64,000 nt of DNA from Stenopsyche tienmushanensis (Eukaryota > Arthropoda > Insecta > Trichoptera > Stenopsychidae), in assembly GCA_008973525.1 (NCBI GenBank), contig WACJ01000039.1, forward strand, positions 1,612,001 to 1,676,000. Reading direction: 5' to 3'. Positions 30,101-40,983 of this stretch are shown one piece after another; the stretch's first letter is position 1; the number at the start of each line of letters is the position of its first letter. A program made the translations under genes and the position numbers. The notes beneath the pieces are model-generated. The model was given only the letters and a program-made list of their open reading frames with translations, did no database searches and was not told where the DNA came from.

Positions 30101-31421
30101 TTGAATGCCTCTGTCATAAAACATCACGGGCATTGAACGAAAATATTCTAAAAGTTCATTTTTGACTTCATTGTCTTGTATTTTTCCCCATCCAAATAAT
30201 GCTGCATAGATCTAAAAAGATGTCTGGAAAATAAGGAGGATGTCGAATTGTTTTCCATCTAAGGCTGTTTATTTTTTCCTGCGTTATTTATATGGGGGCG
30301 AACATTATCATGCTGTAAAAACACTTGTCTTCAATGCATGAGAGAGGGTGTTTTTTTTTGTATTTCCGCCGCAAAAACGGTCTAATTATTCACAATATTG
30401 CATTTATTATTTATCCAGGTTTAAGCGTTTCAAAATGAATGATCCTTTGCAGTCCCACCAAACAGACAAAATATTTTTTATGTTTTCAGGCCGCGCTTAG
30501 GGGTTGGTTTTCCACAATTAGAGCAGATTGCCCATTTTTCACAGCGTTTCGGATTCCACGTTTAAAAGTTGTTCACACACCTTCCCGATTTTTTTCAGAT
30601 TTCTTTGAACACTCGATCATAAGAACTCGAGATTGGCTGATATTTTTTCAATAGTTGCTGTTGGATTACTTTCGATTTCAGCAGTCAGTGTGGCGGCATC
30701 CACCTTACGCAGTCTTCCACTTCCAGTGCAATTTTTTAAATCAAATTTTCCAAATCAATATTTCTGGAACCAATTTTGACATTTGAGAAAACTTAAAATA
30801 TCGCCCAGCATATTGCAAATATTTTGAGAAAATGATAAAGCATTAAAATTCGAATAAATTCTTCAATCGGCAAAAATCGATCCATGGGTTGTTAAACTTG
30901 AATTTTAAAAATCACAATTTATTCTTGATATGAATAGTCTAATCCCCATAAATGATTAAGCGATAAAACGAAAACCATTTTGGGTTCTACTTATATTAGT
31001 TTCATCTTACAACAATAATTTTTGAAAATCCTCGATATTCATATCGCTTAAGATTTCTTTTATATAGACGTAGCAAAGATTACTATTGTTAGCTAGTATT
31101 GGGATGAAATCCTGTTGTATACAGATATAACATGTGCATTTAAATATTTTTTTTATTGAACAATTAGATCCTCAAACTGCATTGAGATCACTGACTTCTT
31201 TCAATGCTGTTATTAGATCACGTTTTCACGAGCGCATTAGCACCTCTGAGCAATAATCATATTCACGAACTAAATAAACGATTTTTCGTCTGCTTCTTTT
31301 CGTGTGTTTATTCTTGAGGAACCGTGCTACCAGACGTCGGACATTAATTCTTAAAATTAACATAGAGTAATGGCAAACTTACCGTCATGTAGAGGACGCA
31401 TCTCTCGCTTCTAGCAGTCAT
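3116..31421 (-). CDS. Spaetzle 3/4-like secreted neurotrophin (Toll-pathway ligand type), 6 exons, 503 aa
   Basis: Spliced minus-strand gene. Coding exons: 31421-31383, 7090-6924, 6408-6086, 4327-3868, 3764-3417 and 3290-3116 (stop TAA). All junctions are GT-AG, phases agree and the lengths sum to 1512 nt. Residues 1-27 form a signal peptide with a hydrophobic core at about 8-21. An N-terminal Cys-containing region (C30, C40, C53, C61; motif GYTYCEQLDHYPNDLIRHLV) is typical of Spaetzle 3/4/5/6-type precursors. A long Gln/Pro/Tyr/Asn-rich prodomain spans about 95-330. RRIKR (388-392) is a convertase-type site before a 111-residue C-terminal domain with cysteines 403, 445, 450, 454, 464, 493, 494 and 496, including the terminal SCCLC. 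Family knowledge: the processed dimeric cystine knot binds Toll receptors outside the cell. Assignment to the Spaetzle family is firm; spz3 versus spz4 is not resolved. A second KRQS motif lies at 329-332, at the exon 4/5 junction. Confidence 0.9.
4328..6085 (-). other. Intron 3 of the Spaetzle-like gene
   Basis: AT-rich intron with donor GTATGT at 6085-6080 and acceptor TAG ending at 4328. Both strands contain only short, compositionally biased open frames. No repeat or RNA gene was recognised. Confidence 0.8.
8011..8072 (+). repeat. Terminal fragment of a mariner-type element (copy 1)
   Basis: CCCAAAAGTACGCGACCTAA followed by a GGCGGTT motif and an A-run matches, in inverse orientation, the end of the mariner relic at 42165-42220 (TTAGGCTGGGTACTTTTGG side). 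The similarity ends near 8072, so this is a broken terminus. Confidence 0.6.
8140..8262 (-). repeat. Dispersed repeat with a shared coding-like segment, copy 1 of 3
   Basis: Matches 41640-41745 and, inverted, 46150-46205. On the minus strand it reads ISGLKSGPIGHTNLVA; the other copies read VSDLKIRPVGHTDLVA and VSDRKSGPVVHTDLL. The shared amino-acid pattern suggests decayed copies of one transposon protein, which I do not recognise. Confidence 0.55.
8803..8850 (+). repeat. Second fragment of the 42-kb mariner family
   Basis: ATATGTATTTGGTACACC and flanks match the reverse complement of 42120-42155, the leader between terminal repeat and transposase in the 42-kb relic. Its separation from the terminus at 8011 implies insertions or rearrangement. 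Confidence 0.5.
10709..12029 (+). mobile_element. TTAA-flanked DNA transposon relic with Mutator-like transposase C-terminus (Kolobok/piggyBac-type ends)
   Basis: Flanked by TTAA on both sides (10705-10708 and 12030-12033). The inverted ends begin GGGGTCATCTCAC and GAGGTCATCTCAC. The interior (11323-11650, plus strand) reads KKILEIATYTAAYIINEGFE followed, after a frame change, by NYNRRGFGSS, KEDRTARRDARSAKKDM and LIYGTGLE. These correspond to the end of arthropod 'Mutator-like transposase domain' proteins (FVGLKTLELGVYDAVASFNEG then an Arg/Ala-rich tail ending in LYGPG). The TTAA duplication and RRRG-like end fit the Kolobok superfamily; piggyBac also uses TTAA, so the superfamily is an inference. 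The catalytic core is missing, so it is non-autonomous. Confidence 0.7.
14345..14412 (-). repeat. tRNA-Met-like SINE or tRNA pseudogene
   Basis: The minus strand has an A-box-like TGGTTAAGCAGTTGAA, a CAT triplet in a loop context (ACTCATAAC) and a B-box-like GGATTCAAATC at tRNA spacing. The stems pair poorly and the B box departs from GGTTCGANTCC, so it is not a functional tRNA. Confidence 0.5.
20012..20034 (-). repeat. hAT-type terminal sequence
   Basis: The minus strand reads CCAGTGGTTCTCAACC, a classic hAT transposon 5' end. No partner end or transposase was found nearby. Confidence 0.4.
22046..22483 (-). mobile_element. Mariner deletion derivative with intact terminal inverted repeats
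   Basis: The 24-bp ends differ by one base: TCACTCAATAAGTTAGTAGG at 22046 and the inverse of it (GTTCGTAGG variant) ending at 22483. The minus-strand interior reads GRIIKSEYMASLVRLMEAIA and later FELLPHLP and FPDLTFSDYYLF. This corresponds to the mariner block preceding and including the third catalytic aspartate motif (YSPDLAPSDYYLF). The N-terminal half, including the first catalytic aspartate, and the D2 region are deleted or degraded, leaving 438 bp. Confidence 0.8.
27200..27250 (-). repeat. hAT-type terminal sequence
   Basis: The minus strand reads AGTGTTTCCCAACCTTTTT followed by a GAGGACCGG motif, similar to the ends of hAT elements that begin with GGTCCCCAACCTTTTTGGCACC. No matching far end was identified. 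Confidence 0.4.
27535..27588. repeat. Hairpin with 14-15 bp arms
   Basis: GGTTTTTTTTGTGCG and CGCACAAAAAAAGG flank a loop of about 22 nt containing CGCGGAACGC. Similar TTTTTTGTGCGA motifs recur at 26955 and 27437, suggesting a small local repeat family. Confidence 0.5.
29972..30985 (-). mobile_element. Mariner relic, about 1.0 kb, with decayed terminal repeats
   Basis: The left end (TACCCATAAAGATTTTCG...) and the inverse of the right end (AACCCAAAATGGTTTTCG...) agree over about 20 bp with mismatches. The minus strand encodes ELLEYFRSMPVMFYDRGIQM then LPDRWKEVIFNDENYI, the C-terminus of a mariner transposase (DRGIxxLPxRWxxVIxxxxxYI). The region near 30490-30560 may correspond to the first catalytic aspartate block but is too degraded to be certain. 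Frames shift several times. Non-functional. Confidence 0.65.
31383..31421 (-). CDS. Exon 1 of the Spaetzle-like gene (signal-peptide start)
   Basis: Thirteen codons, MTARSERCVLYMT, followed by the donor GTAAGTT in phase 0. Exon 2 opens in phase 0 with VIVLAQLF, so the two together make a continuous signal peptide, and the exon completes the CDS to an exact multiple of three. The ATG has A at -3 (cgaagATGa). The leader immediately upstream lacks another ATG in good context. This exon is too short to appear as an open frame and was found by looking for an ATG-plus-donor in the required phase. A different, unseen first exon remains possible. Confidence 0.75.
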
Positions 31422-31620
31422 CTTCGTAGGAAGAGAGTATCGGATTCCCACGTCTTAGTGGTGTTGAAGTTGAGTTTCTTTTGCACAACACTTGCACATA
31501 TGAATATCTGAATAAAGCATGCGTGATTAGATCTGTGCGTAATTATTTAATTGTTGCTCCCTACGACCGGCATCGTCCTATTGAGACATTGTTCAGTGTT
31601 AAGTAGCGCCCGAGGTGGAT
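31422..31620 (-). promoter_or_regulatory. Leader and likely promoter region of the Spaetzle-like gene
   Basis: Lies immediately upstream of exon 1 and is less AT-rich than its surroundings. No clear TATA box or initiator could be assigned, so this is a positional inference only. Confidence 0.3.
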
Positions 31621-31621
31621 A

Positions 31622-34600
31622 ATGAATGTGTTCGTAATTGTGGAAAATGCTATACAAATTTCACTCACTACCCGCCTTATAACTGTTATTTGTATTCTGA
31701 AGAAATGGATCTATGCGAATATCGAATGCGACGTATGGACGTTGATTGTGCCTTATATTCTGATTTGATTGTTGTAAGATTTTATGCACGAGCAAAGAGG
31801 ATAAAACCAGAATCTGGATCGAAAATATGGACAATAAATACATTGACGATAAATAAATTCGAAATATTTCTAATGATAACAATTTGAATCATCAATTGCG
31901 ATCAAGAAAAATTCGCTTTATAAATCAACAATGGTACTTCTTTTATAAACACTACTAGTACTAAGTATATGCTGTCTAACATGTTATTCAAAAATAAGTT
32001 GTAAATTTATAAATAAGTACGAATTTGATGTATTTAAATCTCTGTTACATTCCATGATTTTGTATGAACTTCATAGCTAAATATGCATTTTTTGTTGATC
32101 AATTATTGAAAAAGAAATTTAAAAGTCATAGTTGACAATATTACTTGATTTAATCAAAATGATATTTGACCTTGAAATATTTTTCAGAGAGGGCTTTTGA
32201 TATCAGTGAATTTTACAAAAAGAAAAAATATTTCAGATTTACTTTGATCAAAATTTCAGTCACGTTATAGCATAATGTTAAGCTCTTTATTAAAATACAA
32301 ATCAATGAATTTTGCAAATCGTCAAGAAAATCAATCAGACAGATCGTATGAAGGCAATACAAATTTATTCATTGACATTTTAACTTACCCCCGTACAATG
32401 CATACCCAACTAAACAATGTGAATTTCAAATTATATTGGCACACCTTCAAATAAATACGGTTTTCCCTAAAACTTGCGTAGTTGAAGAATGTGTGATTCA
32501 CCGCGAGTGCATGCAATGATTACTAAAATGACATTAAGATTGACTTAATTACTATACAAAATGCATTCGATGACGGAACGCCAATTCCGATTCACATTCA
32601 AGTAGTATTTTTATCAATAACACTGAACATTGGGCGCTTAAATTATAAACTATAAATTATTTATATTGTAAGGACGATTTTGTATTTGAATTTTAAAATG
32701 TGGTAGTTTTAAATTTGCGAATTAAAAACGCGTTAATATACAGAGCTATTTTTTTAAGTTGGAAAAATATATATTTTACAATAAGCTTTCAGGAATGTTG
32801 ATTGAAATTTTCATACATTTTTACAGAGGTGTTATCATTCATCAAATTCAAATCAATGCGATCAGATTATATCACACGTTATCACTATTTATTCTAACTG
32901 AGAAGCCGATTTCCACTATTATTTTATATGATACTTTTTGTAAGGTTTCGTCGCTTCTTTTTCTACGTAAAAACCAGAAATGTGTGTATTTTGAAACACG
33001 TTACTTTTAATCAAAGTTCGATCGATCAGTTTGAACTGTGCTCAGGTAATTTCGTACACCTGACCGGCCCGTTCGACTATCGCATCGGCACTGTCAGGTC
33101 CACGCTCGGCGCCATGGACGCAGACGTGTGTTATAAACCTACTTTGTTTTTTTTTTAATACCAGTGTTTTCCAATTTCTTACGCATTTTCGACAAAATAA
33201 ATCGTCAGTGCGTCGCCTGGCTTGCTGCGTATCAATGATTCGAAAAAATCGCCCATAAATGGCCGAAAAAAGCGCTTAAAAGCGGATATTTGCACTTAAT
33301 ATGGATTATAAATTCGACAAAGAATTTGTTCAATAGGATGCATAATATGAAGAAATATTCGATAACGGGATTGTGTTTTTTCTCTCTTAATCTCAGAAAA
33401 CTTTCTAATTTTGACGCTAATATTGCGCAATATTTTACGCGCAAAAATGAGTCGTCTCGTGCATAAATTTTAGATGTGTACATTTTTGTTCGTTTAGATT
33501 ATAATATGGAAAAATATGCAACAGGAAGATTTTTTGCACATATTAATTGATAATGCATATTCAGCTTCCAGTATATATTTCTATATTTACTTATAAATAC
33601 ATTTAAATTAAGGAACATAGAATAAATCTACAATATCGAGTATAATTCTATATTTTGCCACAAATGCTGTTAGTTTTGAAAGCTGATTAAATCATTGATA
33701 AATAGAAGGTAATCTAATTCGGAGCCTAAATCCACATGTTTTTGTTTGATATATGATCCAGATGATGTTTTTATTTATTTTTATACTAATAAACGTACCA
33801 TGGCCTTATTCATGCTTCTTAACGCAAGAGAAGCAGCAGCATTATTTGTATAATTATTCCTACAAAGCTGATTATTTCTCAGTTTGTTGTTTGATACCTA
33901 CAAGACTGAAACTATGTTATAGCTACTTTTTATTATAAGTTATATTCAAAGTTGCAATATTTCAATCAAATTCTCGAACTACAACTTCAGACACGTCTAC
34001 TAAAACCTTAACCATCTTGTATCAAAAGTAGATGAAATTTATTTAATAATACTTGACGTAAACTACTTGTAGACAAAAAAACAGCTTTGTACATTTTAAT
34101 TTAATGCCGATATCTACAATTATTCAGGTTGCGAAAATTCTTATTAATGTCCACAAATTAGCTTTGTAGATTAATATATTTTCGTTGTATTCTAAGCAGA
34201 TTTGGTATCTCAGCAGTTAACACATTTTAATCGGGTGCTGACACTTTAATAGTATGTGTGTTAAAATATTCTTATAGAAAAATTACTACTATTTCCGAAA
34301 TTATCCAATTAATACTTATTAATCATTTTAATCACGCAATGGACGCAGTCTTTGTGCGAACTTTTTTGTTATCACTTCTTAAAATTGTATATTTTGTCCT
34401 AATAACGATGCAAAAATTGATAGCAAATATCTTCGTGAAGAGTTAGTAATGTACTTTTTTAAAAAAAAAAAAAAAAAATATTCCTCCAGTTATGCCTATG
34501 ATAATTTTAAAAAAAAATGATTTGAAGCAATTTTTGTGGTTCTTGAATGTGAGACAGGTATTTAAATACTGTGTTTTAGGTATCATTATGTTAATTAATT

Positions 34601-36780
34601 GTTTTTTTTTATTGTTTAAAGATTAAAATTAAGTATATAAGATTATAAAAAAGCTTATTGAAAAAAAGTTCCAGGCTTGAGTCTTATTGATTTAGTAGTC
34701 ATGAATATATTTTTCTAATGTTGAAGTTTGAGAATCGCTGATAAACTACTCGAACTTTTGACATCTACTTTCTATATATTCGTCTTTTTCTAGCAAAAGG
34801 CCAAAATATGAAAATGAAAGCGAGATGCAAGTGCATTATGCAGGCAACTAATGAACAAATGTGTCCATTTTAGGTTATCGGGGCAATCTTAGAGCAGTCT
34901 CCCGAGCACAATGACACATTGAATAACGTACTTTCGATAGCATTATCGCACAGCACCTGTAGAATATTAGCAGAGGTCATACGACGACGACGACAATTGT
35001 GTCGGGTTCGAGTTCGACGTATTTTGGGAGCAGCTGAGGTCGAATCGCGTATCGTAATAGGTCGAGATGTGGGCGAGGTTCGACGATTATGTGTGAACGT
35101 CTTAGTTTTTCCCACCTCCATTTGCATGATTATAGCACCTTTCTTTTGTCTCGTGGGAAGACTTAACCTTTACAATATACAAGGAGAAATGGACAATTAA
35201 AAATAGTCGAAGATAAATCTCGATCTGGCTTTGGCAATGAACGGAGACGAGCTCGCTATCCTCATCGACGGACATTAGAACGACAAAAAATTATGAACGC
35301 ATATATTAAGAGAAAATTTAAATATTTTTTTGCGAAAAATAGGCCTAGGTTAAGGCTCTATTGAGGTTATCTAACTCTTTTTGCGATCAGCTCCAAGGTC
35401 GTCCAACAATTGAGTAATCGATAAATGCAGAGCGTCTCGTACGAGAAAGTTGGCATTGTGTCGATTGTTAGCATTTAGACACCTGATATATTCCGAATTA
35501 AAGCATCAATACAGGAACAATAAGCTTTCTGGTCATGGGAAAGAAACATCGTCGACGAAATAGAGGTCAGACAGTTTGACCTTATTAAAGCCTCAATACA
35601 ACCATGCACCCAATCGCTATAGATTTTTTTGTGTGCATCTAACAACGCCATATAAATATTGACATCATTGTAAACTTGCAAATTGTTCTTATTAGAAAGA
35701 TCAAATAACCTGCAAACAACCTTAATTTTTAAACATATTTTCTGTAAAAATGAATACTAACAATTAAAGATAAGCGGATAAATCAGGCTGTCACAAATCT
35801 GAGTAAAACCAAATACAAAATGATGGACGATGATGTTCCTCAAAATTGGACTAATGTAGTAATTATCTCGCTAATAAAGAAAGATGAAACTACCGATCCA
35901 TTAATCTCCTTGCCGGCAATCAAAATGATGGATCTACAAGAAGATGGAATCGCTGGTAATTAATATTTTTAGTACAGGTATACAAAGATATATCTTACTA
36001 TTCAAGTTATCAAATATTATTATAATGAAATTTATCAAAAAGCTCATTTGAAAAAATCAATTTAAACCAGTCTGATTCTAATCAACGACCTCTAACTGTC
36101 TGGATGCATGCTCTGTTTACTAGATTATTCATCCGGATAAAAAATAATTTATTCATGATTATTTATTTGAAGTCTGATTAAAAAAGCTACGCTAAATGAA
36201 CACAAAAAAATATAGAATTTATAAGTGCCAAGATCTATTTATCGTATTGAAATAAAATGGCAGTATAAAGGTTATAAGGTGAATAGATGAAAGATGAAGG
36301 CAAATGTGAATCTCGTGAATAGCTTAAAATATGAATTGAATCATATTGGGAAGATGTTTGTCTTGTGATGATTTCGATTAGATTAATGATGATAAAATAA
36401 AAATATCCATTGATAGATTAATACTATAACTAAAGTTGCGTCATTCGTCATTCTTGCATCAATATGCAGTCGGTCGCTCGTCGTTTCAAGTCATAAAGTG
36501 CATTATTTGCATTAGTACATAAAGTGATTTTTGTAAGGGGAATAATATTTTTCATGCAATTAAGAACAATTTAGTTGTATGAGTTTTTCATAAAGATATG
36601 TATGAACTTGGAATAAAATAGTTCAAAATAAATATCGATATAATATATAAATAGGTTACATTTTTTCCAAATCGAGAAATCTTACTAATATTTTGACTTT
36701 CTAAGAATTTTTGAAATATTTCAACTAAAGTTGAGAGAAAAATTTGTTGATGAAAATCATCTAATGATTAATGTTAAGTA
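31622..36780. other. Intergenic DNA between the Spaetzle-like gene and the 37-kb transposon relic
   Basis: No gene supported. It contains a GC-rich patch at about 33040-33135 and an Arg/Thr-rich open-frame region at 34870-35200 whose frames overlap on both strands. Neither resembles a known protein. A 17-nt A-run lies at about 34462. Confidence 0.5.
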
Positions 36781-37204
36781 GAATTAAATATTCAAGGGGG
36801 AAACTACATTAGGAGGCTGATTTTTTAGCGTTTTTCGTATTTTTTTTAAACAGAGAAGAAATAATCAGAAATTGTTTAAACTTAAATAATACTTTAGTAA
36901 TACTTTGAAATATATTTGAAAATTTTTTTGAATCATTTCCGCTGGAACTATCTGAGTTATAAGGTTTTCCCATGGATGGTTGTCATCAGAGTTTACTGTT
37001 TTGGTGCATTGTGCAAATTTTTTTCAATAAAAAACATATTTTAAACAATAATATTATCCCAAAATTTAGTTACTCTTGATTTTAATTAAATAAAAAATCT
37101 TTATATACATTTTTAAAATAATTGGTTGATACATTTTTGAGTTAGTGTACCAAAGTTTAAAAAAAGTGGTTTCGAGAAAAACGCGTTTGAAAAAATAATT
37201 ACCG

Positions 37205-38010
37205 AAAACGAGAAATTTAAGGCAGTAATAAATGGGATAACCTACCTAGCGGTTGATCAGTTATTCCAGCATCATGTAACAAGCCTTCGTCTTCTTCATA
37301 TGCAAAATTTTGAGCTTGCATCTCTTCTTTTCGAGCTTTCCGAGCTTCCTTGGCCTCCATTGCGCTGCGTCTATTTTGTCGTTTGACGCGTCACTCATCC
37401 ATTTGCCGTACACAATTAAAGCTTTGCAAACCAACAGCTACTTTTAGTTCGTTCATAATTATTACAAGTGCTGAATTCCCTTAATTGAAGAAGGTGACAG
37501 CCAAAAATGCCACAACCTCGATTACTTTTAATCCAGAATGTAGGTGCTTTGAAGCCAATTGCTAAACGGTTGACTTGAAACTTTCGTTTGCATTTGTGTG
37601 TGACCACCTAAACATCTCTTCTGTAATTCATCTTTCGATAAATCTTCATATATTGGAAGAATTGCTTTTTGAAAGTCGGGGTGTAATGGAGAAGGGTGCG
37701 CTTTAGGCTCCATTCCAAGAGCTTTTCCTTTCTACTACTTGTACCAGCTGCTATCTCTCTCTGGACAGTTATTTTTATTGTCAGCTAATGTCCATGTATC
37801 TGCCAATACCTAAGAGTCGCATAACAAACACAATCCTATGATTTATCTCAAATCCAGTGTTAACTAATGGACCTGAATTGGTTTGTCACGATCCACACTT
37901 GCAATTGACCATGAGCTTGAAACCGAGGCCACGAATTCCAATATCTTGAATTTTCACATCCTTCTTCTTCCCATATTATAAGGGTTTAGAGCCAATAAAA
38001 TGAATAAGGG
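37205..38010 (-). pseudogene. Internally deleted Mutator-like transposase relic
   Basis: Minus strand, in order: LVNTGFEINHRIVFVMRLLG (about 37830-37890), CPERDSSWYK (about 37750), HPDFQKAILPIYEDLSKDEL then QKRCLGGHTQMQTK (37600-37700), and an Arg/Ala-rich tail RRSAMEAKEARKARKEEM ending EGLLHDAGITD (about 37260-37380). These are the N-terminal 'VNxGYEINxR', the C-terminal 'IKPIFEDLSDDxLLKRCLHGKTQNxNESFN' and the tail of the arthropod Mutator-like transposase family. The catalytic middle is absent and stops and frameshifts occur. It is the same protein family as the tail at 11323-11650. Confidence 0.7.
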
Positions 38011-40144
38011 TCCACTGAACGGTTACTACGTACTAGTCTTTCTACAATAAGTCTAGAGTCAGTACCTGATTATATGCTAATAGAGGTCATTGGGATTCAG
38101 TGCGATTCAAATTTGAAGGCAAAATTCATTAGAGTTGGCATGCCTGAATTTTACAGACCAGACAAGAAAATACACGAAAAATCGTGTAGTACTTATTAAG
38201 AACTTATTGATGCAAGCAATGATTTACATTTATCTCTTATCTCATCCAGAATCAATCAAGATGTCTACCTTTGTTCAGTTTGAAATGAATATTTCTTCCA
38301 AAGTAGGAATGCTAGTATTAATAACAATGAAGAGATGTCAATTTTCAGGAAGAAAACTTTAAATTATCCTTGTTCTTTATATTTCTGCATGTTTTGGAAT
38401 AAATTTACGTTTCTATGAAAATTTGAAGTTTTTTTCGTTTGCGATCCACCTACATTTAAACTTTTTTTATTTTGGCTCATGTCAGCCTTTGAGTTTGACA
38501 TGCATCAATAAAAATCACAAAAATACATCATATCCATGACATCAATAGCTTTATAAATCAATACAACTTTATGTATACACGATTTCTTAGAATTGCTGGA
38601 TCTGAGCATTGAATAAAATACCAACTTTCAATATTTTGATTGACGGTTGTCAATAAATCCAGCCGAATCCACATTTCTCTTCATGATGAGTATTCCATGG
38701 CCAATAAATCAGGAGTTCTCTCCGACGCCGACTAATGTACGCCTCGGAAGATTAATTATAATGGACGTAACGATCACGTCCGATAAATTAATTCAACAAT
38801 CAGAAGACATTCTTCACCTCGTCGTCAGTCGGATGGACATGTGCCGAAATATCAGACTGATTTGAATAATGAAAGGTCACAAGTCTATTTCCGGAACCGA
38901 TTTATTTGACTTTATGGTCAGGATACGGAATATGGTCCACAGTAACATCCTACTTGGAAGACCGTAACCGGTTGGCGATTGGCACACTTCCTCTATGTAA
39001 ATATTAATAGAATCGCACATTGCGCTACACAATGGACGAAAAATCGTCGATTTTCTTCAATTCGACGCGTCAAATCTCGCCGAGAAGAATTTTGGCGACC
39101 GGTAGGAATGTTTGTGTATCAAATGTTTGATTTGACTGTGTAGGCGCGACTTTATGATGTAATATTTCTTATCGATCAGTCGGAGATGAGCTTACTTTCA
39201 CTATCGCTCTCCGAGATGCCGTGGACATTGTTCGATCGACGAATTCTGGAGTCGTTTTGTTATCGATCGTATTTTTCTTTTAAACGATTTCGTCACGATC
39301 GGACGCAAACATCTTCTGTTCACAGTACAACTTTGCATTGCGCGATTTATAATTGCAAAATTTTAAGCCTTCGGAGATGTGCGCGCTCTATCGTGAAAGT
39401 TTTTAAATATTCATGTGATTTATTAAGCGTCCCATTAGAAAACATCGATATTTTATTACATACAGTTCCAAAAACGGGTTTTATTCGATTTATTATATAA
39501 TTAGAATTTTTGCATTCCAAAGAATTTGCAACAGATATGCATTTTGGACTAAGCCGAGATATCCCATGACCGATCGATTTATTGTGTTTTATATACCAGG
39601 AGCAACAAAACAGATATTTTTCACACGAGCATTTGATTTGATGTACACCACACGAAAAACTACGTTAAATTCCACATGAGCTCCTCGATGAAAATGATGT
39701 TGTTTTAAAATGTCTATTCTAAATATAAGCGAACATTCGCCATGGCAATGTCCGTATTCATGTCATTTTTTGCAGATTTGCAAATGCGAATGCAGTGAAA
39801 TTGAGGCTAGAAATTCTAATTGACTTAATGACATTATTGGAAAATCTGCAAAGCCTGTTTAATGCAGGTTCCTTGAATTCTTGCAGCCTGTTCAGATGCC
39901 GATTAGGCTTTACATTTAATGCACAAACGAGCGTAAATACAATGTCATTAAATTTATAATTATTATTTGATGGAATAATATCGTTTGGTAGTGATTTGAT
40001 ATTCTCAATAATTAGTTGTAAAATTGTAGTCAATATATTTATAGAAAAAATAGGAGAAATTTGGAGATCCCAGTTTGGATACATAGCAAATACATAATTT
40101 AGGATGATATAAGTTAAACAAAATACATATGTTAATAATGACTT
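38011..40144. other. Intergenic DNA
   Basis: No supported gene. Short open frames (38135-38362, 38647-38865, 39186-39500) lack recognisable motifs. The stretch 38690-39500 is less AT-rich and non-repetitive. Confidence 0.5.
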
Positions 40145-40433
40145 AAGATTACAAGCTTTTTTTTTTTTTTTTGATGCGCAAGGAGGAAAAATCTTTTAAA
40201 GACACGTACTGAGCCCGTACTCAGTAGTAGTGTAGGAGTCTGGATATACCTAACTCTATATTACTACTACGAAATCTTCCAAAGTGGAAGATCAAGATCC
40301 AATACCCACTAAAAAACCCCCCTTGACCGTCTTTTCGTCGCGTCTTACAGGTCGCTAGACATAGTAAAACGCGACTCTCAGGCTCCGCAGGCCCGTCATT
40401 TCTTACCTCTTGTCGGGTAGAGGTCTCTACTCA

Positions 40434-40983
40434 CGTTCGTAGTTCTCTCCTACGTCCTTCTCTCATCCTCCGTGTCTCGATGTTCCTATTGGTCAGGGAT
40501 CCATCCTCTCAATGGCAGCTCTCCGCCTCTTCCTCTCGTTCTCCTCCTTGGAGGTGATCACCTTGGCAGCGAAGTCTCCCTACGCCGTCCATTCATCTTC
40601 ACTCTTTAACATAGAATTCATTAATCCGTTCTTCCTTACACTTCCTTCCTCTGTGGTGTCGTGAGGGACTCGCGTCGTTTCGCGTCGCGTCGCGTCGCGT
40701 CGTCGTCGTCGCGTCGCGTCGTGAAAGACTCGCGACACGTTCGTAGTTCTCTCCTACTTTCTTCTCTCGTCCTCTTCCGATGTCTCGATGTTCCTATTGG
40801 TCAGGAATCCTCTCAATCCTCTCAATGGCAGCTCTCCGCCTCTTCCTCTCATTCTCCTCCTTGGAGGTGATCACCTTGGCGGCGAAGTCCTCCCACGCCG
40901 TCCATTCATCTTCACTCCTTAACATAGAATTCATTAATCCGTTCTTACTCACACTTCCTTCCTCTGTGGAGTCGCGAAGGACT
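40434..40983 (-). repeat. Tandem duplication of the LINE 3' coding end and UTR
   Basis: Copy 40738-40983 (containing the ORF2 stop) is repeated at 40434-40672 with an offset of about 304 bp and few differences. Shared landmarks are CGTTCGTAGTTCTCTCCTAC, CTCTCAATGGCAGCTCTCCG and CATAGAATTCATTAATCCG. Confidence 0.85.
40671..40721. repeat. CGTCG/CGCGT microsatellite inside the LINE
   Basis: Short tandem GCGTC and GTC units (for example GCGTCGCGTCGCGTCGCGTC) sit at the junction between the two copies of the duplicated LINE tail. Confidence 0.8.

Larger units (their letters stand above)
7091..31382 (-). other. Intron 1 of the Spaetzle-like gene (24.3 kb)
   Basis: Bounded by donor GTAAGT at 31382 and acceptor CAG at 7091. 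It contains the transposon relics at 8.0-8.9, 10.7-12.0, 14.3, 20.0, 22.0, 27.2 and 30 kb listed separately. The stretches 9.0-10.7, 12.1-14.3, 14.5-20, 20.1-22, 22.5-27 and 27.6-29.9 kb hold no supported gene. Some parts (about 14.9-15.5 and 20.4-21.3 kb) are non-repetitive and rich in TAAT-type motifs, compatible with regulatory DNA. Confidence 0.7.

Noticed and set aside
34870..35200. Overlapping open frames on both strands, one Arg/Thr-rich
   Set aside because: The length comes from a stop-poor CGA/CGACGA-rich patch. Neither frame shows a domain or plausible splice context.
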